Below, in pieces: positions 1 through 5,166 of a stretch of 11,407 bases of DNA. This DNA comes from Propionibacteriaceae bacterium (lineage in GTDB: Bacteria > Actinomycetota > Actinomycetes > Propionibacteriales > Propionibacteriaceae), in contig WRJP01000050.1 of NCBI GenBank assembly GCA_009778535.1, positions 1 through 11,407 on the forward strand, in the 5' to 3' direction. Under the pieces are notes generated by a model. The model was not told the DNA's origin, searched no databases, and saw nothing but the letters and a program-made list of their open reading frames with translations. Position 1 is the first letter of the stretch, and the number at the start of each line of letters is the position of its first letter. Both the position numbers and the translations under genes were made by a program.

Positions 1-584
1 ACCGCCACATTGATGATTGCCGGATCGTCGATCGAAAACATCTGGGCTTGCTGAAAAGGGGTCATTCTCCCCGCTGGGGACAGCATAAAGACTCGGATGC
101 CAATACGACCCAGCATGGCATATTCGGCAGCCGACCCGGTGTCTCCACTCGTTGCGCCTAAAATGTTCAGTTGCGCTCCGGTTTTGGAAAGTTCTGCTTC
201 AAAAAGTTGACCCAGCAGTTGCATCGCCAAATCTTTAAAAGCGGCGGTGGGGCCGTCGCTGAGGTGTGCCAGCCACAAGCCGTTACGCAACTTTGACACC
301 GGAACGATTTCTGCGGTTGAAAACACTTCGTCGTTATAGGCACGTTGGCAGCAGTGCAACAGTTCAGTTGAATCCATATCGTCGATGAATAGTGAAAGGA
401 CGGCGTGCGCCAAAGCCGCATATCCTTCTTCATGCAGAAGTTTGCGTAACCTTGGAAGATCGGCTTGGAGTTGGGGGTAGTTTTGCGGTACGTACAGTCC
501 GCCATCGGGAGCCAGCCCTGCTAACAAGATGTCGGTGAATATGGCTGGTTGGCTCGTTTTGCTTCGAGTTGACACGTACTTCAC
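1..584 (-). CDS. thrC: Threonine synthase, N-terminal 194 residues (cut by left edge)
   Basis: This PLP enzyme converts O-phosphohomoserine to threonine in the cytoplasm, the last step of threonine synthesis. Reading leftward from a GTG at 584, the protein begins MKYVSTRSKTSQPAIFTDIL and continues LAGLAPDGGLYVP, the usual N-terminus of the family. The PLP-lysine motif GPTAAFKDLAMQ is present with the lysine at residue 117, followed by LGATSGDTGSAAEYAM, which holds the phosphate- and cofactor-binding loop, and by SPAGRMTPFQQAQMF. From memory this is very close to the Corynebacterium enzyme. The family is usually about 450-500 residues, so more than half lies outside the window. No Shine-Dalgarno is visible. 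TACACT ends seven bases before the GTG, where a -10 box of a leaderless mRNA would sit. The gene is divergent from the coiled-coil gene at 686. Identity is very sure; the exact start is likely but not proven. Confidence 0.95.
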   Translation of the reverse strand, partial: MKYVSTRSKTSQPAIFTDILLAGLAPDGGLYVPQNYPQLQADLPRLRKLLHEEGYAALAHAVLSLFIDDMDSTELLHCCQRAYNDEVFSTAEIVPVSKLRNGLWLAHLSDGPTAAFKDLAMQLLGQLFEAELSKTGAQLNILGATSGDTGSAAEYAMLGRIGIRVFMLSPAGRMTPFQQAQMFSIDDPAIINVA

Positions 585-685
585 GGTTCAAGTGTAGTTA
601 TTTTCGACTTTGAGTTTGCGACGCCCGTGAAAACGTGATGTCACAAGACTCGCTCACACCCTAAACATGCGGTAAAGACAGATCG
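585..685. promoter_or_regulatory. Divergent promoter region between thrC and the coiled-coil gene
   Basis: These 101 bases must carry promoters for both outward genes. On the minus strand TACACT lies just before the thrC GTG and could be its -10 box, which would make the thrC mRNA leaderless. A short inverted repeat GTGATGTCAC lies at 635-644 and could be an operator, but it is too short to assign. On the plus strand TAAACA (662-667) and TAAAGA (673-678) are weak -10 candidates with no good -35 partner. Confidence 0.3.
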
Positions 686-2329
686 GTGAAAGAATGGGGT
701 AAATTTGCAGATATTGCCCTGACCCATGACGATGTGAATATGCCCAGAAGGAGCCTCTCAGCGGATGCGCTCGCGTTTGTCGATGCCAGCCCAGTGGATC
801 GCGCCTCGGCAATCCTTGCGCAGGCGCAGATTCTTGCTGACCGGCTTCGCTCTGAGGCATATCAAGACGCTGAAAACATTCGCGCTGAAGGTCGCAAAGA
901 TGCTGCGCGGGCAAAGGCGGAAGCCTTGGAGGCAGTCGAAGGTCTTAACGCCTGGTCGCGGCAACTCACCGAGGATTCTGAAGCCTTTGAGCAACAGCTA
1001 GCAGATCGGCGTGTGGAGTTTGAAAATGCGCTGAACATCTCCAAACATGAGTTCCTACGCCGCGCCAACATTGAAGCAGAGGTTGTTATCCACAATGCCA
1101 CTGATCAGGCTGCTTTGATCACGCAGGCTGCCGAGCGAAATGCGGCAGATGCGATGCAGCAGGCATACCGCGAGTCCGAGGCGATTGTTGCGGAAGGGCA
1201 GGCTCAAGCCAGTGCGTATATGACTGCTGCGGATGAGCATGAGATAGCCATTGAGGAGCGGCTCAACAGGCAGCGGGCATCGGCAGCAGCCGAAGTTGCA
1301 AACCGTTATCGGGCGCTGGAGGAAGAAGAAAATCGCCGCAGAAGCGATGTGGAAGCAGAAATCGCTTCCAGATACCAGCAATTGGATGCAGTTGAGGCTG
1401 AACGTCGACAGGCCACAGACCAAGAGTTACAGCTTTGGCGAGCCGAAGTTGAGGCCGATGTGGCTGCTTCGCGGGCAGAGTTAACGCACGAAAGCACCCA
1501 AGCCAGAGAGCAAATCCAAGCAGACCGGCGAGTTTTTGAGGCTGAAGTTTCCCGAATCATGTCTGAAACCCAGGCAGAGCAGGAGATACAGTACGCAGAA
1601 ACTCAGTCTTCGATCGAACGTCAATTGGCGGCAGCGAGTACCCAGGTTTCTGAAGCTGAGCAAACAGCGACATCATTGCTCGCCAATTCCAAGCGGGAGG
1701 CCGAGGAAGAACGCCGCAGAATTCTGGAAACTTTGGCCGAACACTCCAGAAGCGTCCGGCAAGAAGCAGAAGACTTGCTTAATGCGGCTCACCAGGAGAA
1801 AACGAACGCTGAGGCTGAGGCACGCCGGATTATTGGCCAGGCCGAAACCGATGCAGAGCGAATCACAGAAGCTGCGCGGTTTGACTCAAATTCCAGAAAA
1901 GAGCGTTCTGAGCGCGAATACAATGAGGCTGCTTCGGGTGCAAAAATCATTCGAGAACGTGCTGCTGCGGAGTTGGAGCGGGTGCAAAAAGAGAGCTTGG
2001 AACGCACAAAATCTGCCCGTGATGAAGCCATGCGTTTGGTTAACGACGCCCGCACCGAAGCAGACACGGTACGAGCAGAAGCTAGGGCATTATTAGATCG
2101 TGCTCGCCTGGAAGTTTCTGCCTTAGCAAAGCAGCGTGACGAAATCCACAAACAGTTGGGCGGGCTTTCTGGAGTGATCGAAGCATTAGCAGTTTCGGAA
2201 CATCCGGAAAATCTGGCGAAGACCCTAGATGACGCGGTAGAATTCATTCCGAAATCGCCGGTTACACCACCAAGGTCTACGATTCCAGCGCCAGCAGTGT
2301 CCATGACCAGTGCCGGTGGTTCACAATGA
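686..2329 (+). CDS. Long coiled-coil protein, Scy-like, upstream partner of FilP
   Basis: The 547-residue product is almost entirely predicted coiled coil, very rich in Ala, Glu, Arg and Gln. It has no proline between residues 37 and 506 and I see no cysteine. Hendecad-type repetition is visible: EVANRYRALE at 203-212 recurs as EIASRYQQLD at 225-234, exactly 22 (2 x 11) residues later. The C-terminus turns proline-rich (507-537), probably a disordered tail. No catalytic motif, signal peptide or membrane segment is seen. It lies 40 bases upstream of a FilP-like gene; in Streptomyces, scy, a long coiled-coil scaffold for polar growth, is the neighbour of filP. Scy is known at about 1,300 residues, so this would be a much shorter relative, and assignment rests on position and architecture rather than on a recognised motif. 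The start is uncertain: GTG 686 gives the longest frame, ATG 740 gives 529 residues, and neither has a convincing ribosome-binding site. Confidence 0.8.
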   Translation: MKEWGKFADIALTHDDVNMPRRSLSADALAFVDASPVDRASAILAQAQILADRLRSEAYQDAENIRAEGRKDAARAKAEALEAVEGLNAWSRQLTEDSEAFEQQLADRRVEFENALNISKHEFLRRANIEAEVVIHNATDQAALITQAAERNAADAMQQAYRESEAIVAEGQAQASAYMTAADEHEIAIEERLNRQRASAAAEVANRYRALEEEENRRRSDVEAEIASRYQQLDAVEAERRQATDQELQLWRAEVEADVAASRAELTHESTQAREQIQADRRVFEAEVSRIMSETQAEQEIQYAETQSSIERQLAAASTQVSEAEQTATSLLANSKREAEEERRRILETLAEHSRSVRQEAEDLLNAAHQEKTNAEAEARRIIGQAETDAERITEAARFDSNSRKERSEREYNEAASGAKIIRERAAAELERVQKESLERTKSARDEAMRLVNDARTEADTVRAEARALLDRARLEVSALAKQRDEIHKQLGGLSGVIEALAVSEHPENLAKTLDDAVEFIPKSPVTPPRSTIPAPAVSMTSAGGSQ

Positions 2330-2369
2330 GCCACTTTAGATGTAAAGTTCGCCAGTACAGAGGAGAACA

Positions 2370-3401
2370 ATGACTGAAACACCAACCTTTAAGACTGTAC
2401 GACACGGTTACGATGTCACCGAAGTCGATCAAGTCATCACAGACCTTGTCCAGAAGCTTGCAAAAGCAGAAGAAACTGCCACGGAAAGCGCCGCAGAGAT
2501 AACAAAGCTGCAATCAACTTCCAATCGGCTACTGCAGGAGGTCGACGACTTCCGGTCGCGTTCCTCGGCTCTCGAAGATGAGTTGCAACACGCTTCCCCT
2601 ACGTTTGAAGATCTGGGTGCCCGTGTGGGACAGATTCTTTCGCTTGCGCAAGCAGAGGCGGATGAAATGCTCACGAATGCCCGCGAGGGAGCAGAGGCGC
2701 TGACAAATGAGACTGCTGCTGCCGCAAGCCAGATTCGCAGCGAAGCTGAATCATATGCCTCTGACACTGCGTCAAAGGCAGATTCAGAGTCAACAAAAAC
2801 GATTGAGAGCGCTCGTCGCCAGGCCGATGAGATCCTTGACCATGCAGACCGCGAAGCTACCGCTCGCCGTGAAGAAGCTGAAGCTGTTTACGAGCATCAG
2901 CGTGCGCGCGCTGCTGCCGCTGCCGCAGATTTCGAGCGTACCTTGGGCGAACGCCGCGACCGCGCCGCTGCTGAATTTGCTACTCAGATGCAAGCGAACG
3001 ATGATGCTTTAGCTCGCGCCGAGGAGTTGCAACTGGCTACTGCCGCCGAGGCTGACCGGATGCGTGATGAGGCTGAGGACGAGATCGAAACCATGATGAA
3101 GGACGCTAACACTGAGGCCGCTAAGGTGATCGACCAGGCTCGTATCACTGCCGAACGGGTGCGTCGTGAGTCAGAGCGCGAAGTTCAAGCAGCTACAGCT
3201 CGCCGTGATGCCATCACCGCACAGCTCAGCAACGTTCGTCAAATGTTGGCGACAATGGGTGGAGCTGCGATGGGTGTCGGTCCGGCAGTCTTTGAGGAAG
3301 TTGTTGAATCAGTTGAGATCGAAGCACCGGTCATCGTTGAAGATACTTTCTTCCCAGAATTGGAAATCGAAACTGAGGAAGTTATCCAAACTGAAGATTA
3401 G
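2370..3401 (+). CDS. filP: FilP-like coiled-coil cytoskeletal protein with DivIVA-like N-terminus
   Basis: FilP is an intermediate-filament-like protein that supports cell shape and polar growth in Streptomyces. This 343-residue protein has the family layout: a short DivIVA-like head FKTVRHGYDVTEVDQVITDL (residues 7-26), a long Ala/Glu/Arg-rich coiled coil (about 27-300), and a conserved-looking end RRESEREVQAATARRDAITA then QLSNVRQMLATMGGAAMG. From memory both the head and this terminal block closely resemble Streptomyces FilP (about 310 residues). An acidic tail of about 35 residues (EIEAPVIVEDTFFPELEIET region) follows and may be lineage-specific. AGGAG at 2361-2365 supports the ATG at 2370. 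The gene follows the Scy-like gene by 40 bases and ends just before a strong hairpin terminator, so the two are probably cotranscribed. A general DivIVA-domain protein is the alternative name; polar role is inferred from the family. Confidence 0.85.
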   Translation: MTETPTFKTVRHGYDVTEVDQVITDLVQKLAKAEETATESAAEITKLQSTSNRLLQEVDDFRSRSSALEDELQHASPTFEDLGARVGQILSLAQAEADEMLTNAREGAEALTNETAAAASQIRSEAESYASDTASKADSESTKTIESARRQADEILDHADREATARREEAEAVYEHQRARAAAAAADFERTLGERRDRAAAEFATQMQANDDALARAEELQLATAAEADRMRDEAEDEIETMMKDANTEAAKVIDQARITAERVRRESEREVQAATARRDAITAQLSNVRQMLATMGGAAMGVGPAVFEEVVESVEIEAPVIVEDTFFPELEIETEEVIQTED

Positions 3402-3429
3402 TCGTTCCGCGACGAAGTCTTTTTTACTT

Positions 3430-3463
3430 AACTGCCGCCCACTTTTAGGCGGCAGTTTTGTTT
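3430..3463 (+). terminator. Rho-independent terminator after the Scy/FilP-like genes
   Basis: A perfect 10-base stem, AACTGCCGCC (3430-3439) with GGCGGCAGTT (3448-3457), encloses an 8-base loop and runs into TTTTGTTT. It lies 28 bases after the filP stop. A smaller hairpin, GTCG/CGAC at 3402-3414 followed by a run of six T at 3420-3425, precedes it and may help. Confidence 0.88.
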
Positions 3464-3502
3464 GCAGAGGTTGCATCATTTAGTTCAGTTCGCGGCCAGC
3501 CG

Positions 3503-3531
3503 TTGCGAAGTGGATGTGCATTCTCTAGGGT
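3503..3531 (+). promoter_or_regulatory. Candidate promoter of the aldo/keto reductase gene
   Basis: TTGCGA (3503-3508) and TAGGGT (3526-3531) are separated by exactly 17 bases, fitting a housekeeping-sigma promoter 37 bases before the GTG start. The location right after a terminator supports independent transcription. This is a pattern match by eye. Confidence 0.4.
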
Positions 3532-3567
3532 TGGAAACCAAGAACGTCTCTATTCACAGGAGTTGAA

Positions 3568-4575
3568 GTGAAATATCGGTATCTGGGCAATTCTGGATTG
3601 AAGATCACAGAAATCTGCTATGGCAACTGGCTTACCCACGGGTCGCAGGTGGAGAAAGAAACCGCCCTCGCGTGTGTGCGGACAGCACTCGAAGAAGGCA
3701 TCACCAGTTTCGATACCGCTGATGTTTACGCCAACGGTGCTGCTGAGAAAATCCTCGGCAAGGCGCTGCAACACGAACGACGAGAATCTTTAGAAATCTT
3801 CACAAAGGTTTATTTTCCAACCGGCCCTGGAGGAGCTAACGACTCTGGACTGTCGCGTAAACACATCATGGAGTCGATTGATGCCTCACTGATTCGGCTG
3901 CGCACCGACTATGTTGACCTCTATCAGGCTCACCGCTTTGACGTGGAAACTCCGCTTGAGGAGACGATGCAGGCGTTTGCGGACGTGGTTAGTGCCGGTA
4001 AGGCGCTGTACATCGGAGTTAGCGAGTGGACCGCAGCGCAGATTCGAGCCGGTCACGCGTTAGCTAAGGAGCTCGGCGTGCAACTGATCTCCAGCCAGCC
4101 GCAGTATTCGATGCTTTGGCGGGTGATTGAGCAGGATGTCGTTCCAACTTGCGCCGAGCTTGGAGTCTCGCAAATCTGCTGGTCACCAATGGCTCAAGGG
4201 GTGCTCTCGGGCAAATATCAGGTGGACAAGAAGATCCCCAAGCAATCCCGAGCGACCGACGAAAAGGGCGCGAAGATGATGCAGAAATTTATGCGAGAGG
4301 ACATCTTTGCCAAGGTCAAGGAACTTAAACCCATCGCACGGGAAATTGGTTTAACACAGGCACAGTTGGCGATAGCTTGGGTGCTGCAAAATCCGAACGT
4401 TTCAGCAGCGATTATTGGTGCTTCACGTCCGGAGCAAATCATTCAGAATGTGACTGCATCTGGAGTCACTATTCCGCCGGAATTGATGGAGCGCATCGAC
4501 GAGGTGCTGGATGAGGTCATAGAGCGCAATCCGGAAAGGACTGCCTCAGACCAGCCCCGACACCGGTTGTCATAA
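3568..4575 (+). CDS. Aldo/keto reductase, voltage-gated K+ channel beta-subunit-like group
   Basis: This 335-residue cytoplasmic protein should be a TIM-barrel NADPH-dependent oxidoreductase that reduces aldehydes or ketones. The N-terminus MKYRYLGNSGLKITEICYGN is typical. The catalytic tetrad can be placed at Asp49 and Tyr54 (in FDTADVY), Lys80 (FTKVY) and His122 (YQAHRFD). The cofactor-binding end includes SPMAQGVLSGKY and the later IIGASRPEQI block that contacts the 2'-phosphate of NADPH in relatives. The length is normal for the group. The Kv-beta-like pattern (R..TDYVDLYQ.HR.D..TPLEET) places it in AKR family 6-type proteins rather than with AKR5 reductases; mammalian Kv-beta has Asn where this has the catalytic His, so activity is expected here. 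AGGAG at 3559-3563 supports the GTG start. The substrate cannot be told from sequence, and no potassium channel gene is nearby. It appears to be a single-gene unit. Confidence 0.92.
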   Translation: MKYRYLGNSGLKITEICYGNWLTHGSQVEKETALACVRTALEEGITSFDTADVYANGAAEKILGKALQHERRESLEIFTKVYFPTGPGGANDSGLSRKHIMESIDASLIRLRTDYVDLYQAHRFDVETPLEETMQAFADVVSAGKALYIGVSEWTAAQIRAGHALAKELGVQLISSQPQYSMLWRVIEQDVVPTCAELGVSQICWSPMAQGVLSGKYQVDKKIPKQSRATDEKGAKMMQKFMREDIFAKVKELKPIAREIGLTQAQLAIAWVLQNPNVSAAIIGASRPEQIIQNVTASGVTIPPELMERIDEVLDEVIERNPERTASDQPRHRLS

Positions 4576-4583
4576 GGGTCATT

Positions 4584-4612
4584 TTCATCTGGACTGCTGT
4601 CTCGGGTAAACT
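4584..4612 (+). promoter_or_regulatory. Candidate promoter of tRNA-Ser
   Basis: TTCATC (4584-4589) and TAAACT (4607-4612) are 17 bases apart, and the expected transcription start is at or within a base of the first tRNA nucleotide at 4620. The tRNA transcript would then need little 5' trimming. The assignment is by eye. Confidence 0.4.
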
Positions 4613-4619
4613 TCCCCGC

Positions 4620-4707
4620 GGTGGCGTGTCCGAGCGGCCGAAGGAGCGCGCCTCGAAAGCGCGTGAGGGGCAACCCTCCGTGGGTTCAAATCCCACCGCC
4701 ACCGCCA
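4620..4707 (+). tRNA. tRNA-Ser (anticodon CGA), CCA encoded
   Basis: The 88-base gene folds as a class II tRNA with a long variable arm. The acceptor stem GGTGGCG (4620-4626) pairs with CGCCACC (4697-4703), followed by discriminator G and an encoded CCA at 4705-4707. The anticodon stem CGCGC/GCGCG (4647-4651 and 4659-4663) closes the loop CTCGAAA with anticodon CGA at 4654-4656, reading UCG codons. The T arm is GTGGG, TTCAAAT, CCCAC (4680-4696). The G discriminator and long variable arm are standard serine identity features. The last 21 bases, with the base after them, recur exactly at 4971-4992. Confidence 0.97.
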
Positions 4708-4708
4708 A
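4687..4708 (+). repeat. Direct repeat, copy 1 (tRNA-Ser 3' end)
   Basis: This 22-base stretch covers the end of the T loop, the 3' T-arm strand, the 3' acceptor strand and CCA of tRNA-Ser plus one more A. It is identical to 4971-4992, 284 bases downstream. Duplication of a tRNA 3' end is the classic footprint of site-specific integration, so this could be an attachment site. A tandem tRNA duplication that later decayed is the other explanation. Confidence 0.9.
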
Positions 4709-4749
4709 TTTGAATAGGGGTTGGGCTTTGCCTGACCCCTATTCAAATT
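4707..4749 (+). terminator. Long hairpin immediately after tRNA-Ser, probable terminator
   Basis: AATTTGAATAGGGGT (4707-4721) pairs perfectly with ACCCCTATTCAAATT (4735-4749). The interior can extend the stem by two G-T pairs and GGC/GCC around a TTT loop (4722-4734), giving about 20 base pairs in all. No long T tract follows, only TTTGTT, so intrinsic termination is probable rather than certain. Its first base is the last base of the tRNA CCA, so it could also influence 3' end processing. Confidence 0.6.
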
Positions 4750-4761
4750 TGTTCAGGAATT

Positions 4762-4776
4762 GTGGGATTTGAACCC
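4762..4776 (-). repeat. Inverted copy of the tRNA-Ser T arm
   Basis: GTGGGATTTGAACCC here is the exact reverse complement of tRNA bases 4682-4696, which cover most of the T stem and loop. The match stops at both ends, so this is a fragment and not a second tRNA gene on the minus strand. Because T arms are conserved, it may come from another tRNA rather than from this one. Confidence 0.75.
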
Positions 4777-4855
4777 GTGAGGGCGTGACTATCGTGAGCA
4801 AGCAATGGTTTGCTTGCGATCGAAGGAACGTATTCGGTCACTTTCGTTCCCTATT

Positions 4856-4916
4856 ACAGGCTTCAATCTGCTCAAGAATGCTCGCAAGCGGCATTCTATT
4901 CGCTTCAATCGCCTGT
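4856..4916. repeat. Nested inverted and direct repeats, possible structured RNA
   Basis: An outer stem ACAGGC/GCCTGT (4856-4861, 4911-4916) encloses an inner stem AGAATGC/GCATTCT (4875-4881, 4891-4897) with a 9-base loop. The direct repeat GCTTCAATC occurs at 4860-4868 and 4902-4910, partly overlapping the outer stem on the left side and adjoining it on the right. The symmetry is striking, but the outer stem is only six pairs and there is no comparative support. Binding sites for a recombinase or regulator would also look like this. Confidence 0.45.
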
Positions 4917-4970
4917 GCTGAGGTGATCGGGAGAGAACCGAGGCAGGCGGATCAGCCTGGCTGATACGCG

Positions 4971-4992
4971 CAAATCCCACCGCCACCGCCAA
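4971..4992 (+). repeat. Direct repeat, copy 2 (tRNA-Ser 3' end without a tRNA body)
   Basis: This is identical to 4687-4708 over 22 bases. The bases before it do not resemble the rest of a tRNA: no matching 5' acceptor strand or anticodon arm is present upstream. It is therefore a tRNA 3'-end fragment, either an att-like scar or what remains of a lost second tRNA. Confidence 0.9.
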
Positions 4993-4997
4993 ATTTG

Positions 4998-5025
4998 TAG
5001 GGGTCAGCCGAAGTGCTGACTCCTA
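4998..5025 (+). terminator. Hairpin after the second tRNA 3'-end copy
   Basis: TAGGGGTCAGC (4998-5008) pairs with GCTGACTCCTA (5015-5025) with one G-T pair and a 6-base loop. It sits after the copied tRNA end much as the hairpin at 4707-4749 follows the real tRNA, and both left arms contain TAGGGGT. There is no T tract, so termination is uncertain; protein binding is an alternative. Confidence 0.45.
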
Positions 5026-5077
5026 GTTCCAACCGACCACCACTTTCGCTGCTGGGCGCCCGTAAAGATTGAGCCCT

Positions 5078-5106
5078 TTGCGCGAGTAGAATAGGCGTGC
5101 TAGAAA
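5078..5106 (+). promoter_or_regulatory. Candidate promoter of the PurL-like gene
   Basis: TTGCGC (5078-5083) and TAGAAA (5101-5106) are 17 bases apart, leaving a leader of about 53 bases before the GTG start. A competing -10 box, TAGAAT at 5087-5092, is a better hexamer but lacks a -35 at proper spacing. AGGAAGGA at 5152-5159 is the ribosome-binding site. Confidence 0.35.
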
Positions 5107-5166
5107 ATTCGTACTACCATCAGCAGGCGACTTAACGCAGATTTTCGGATTGAGGAAGGATCTTTC

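Larger units (their letters stand above)
4708..5166. other. Gene-free stretch rich in inverted repeats and tRNA-Ser fragments
   Basis: No convincing protein gene is seen in these 459 bases. In order they hold the post-tRNA hairpin, an inverted T-arm copy (4762-4776), hairpins at 4798-4817 (GCAAGCAA/TTGCTTGC), 4825-4850 (GGAACG/CGTTCC) and 4856-4916 (nested), a near-perfect palindrome ATCAGCC-T-GGCTGAT at 4951-4965, the second copy of the tRNA 3' end (4971-4992), another hairpin (4998-5025), and then the likely promoter and leader of the PurL-like gene. A GTG frame of 56 codons at 4794-4964 is open but has no recognisable product or good ribosome-binding site. The content fits a decayed integration site, a structured RNA, or both. 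Confidence 0.7.

Noticed and set aside
1536..2096. Plus-strand 186-codon frame inside the Scy-like gene
   Set aside because: It is an out-of-frame shadow without its own ribosome-binding site; the coiled-coil frame runs through without interruption.
1789..2385. Long minus-strand frame (198 codons) opposite the Scy-like gene
   Set aside because: Long antisense frames are expected opposite Ala/Glu/Arg-rich coiled-coil genes; the translation is low-complexity Ser/Ala/Arg.
4517..4708. Minus-strand frame beginning MAVAVGFEPTEG over the tRNA
   Set aside because: This is the well-known spurious translation of antisense tRNA-Ser sequence; it overlaps the tRNA and the aldo/keto reductase 3' end.
4794..4964. 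Plus-strand GTG frame of 56 codons, product beginning MSKQWFACDRRNVFGHF
   Set aside because: No recognisable family, no convincing ribosome-binding site, and the bases are occupied by hairpins. A decayed gene fragment is possible but cannot be supported.
4789..4992. Minus-strand 67-codon frame also beginning MAVAVGF
   Set aside because: The shared start comes only from the duplicated tRNA 3' end read backwards. The rest has no family resemblance, and it crosses the hairpin-rich region.
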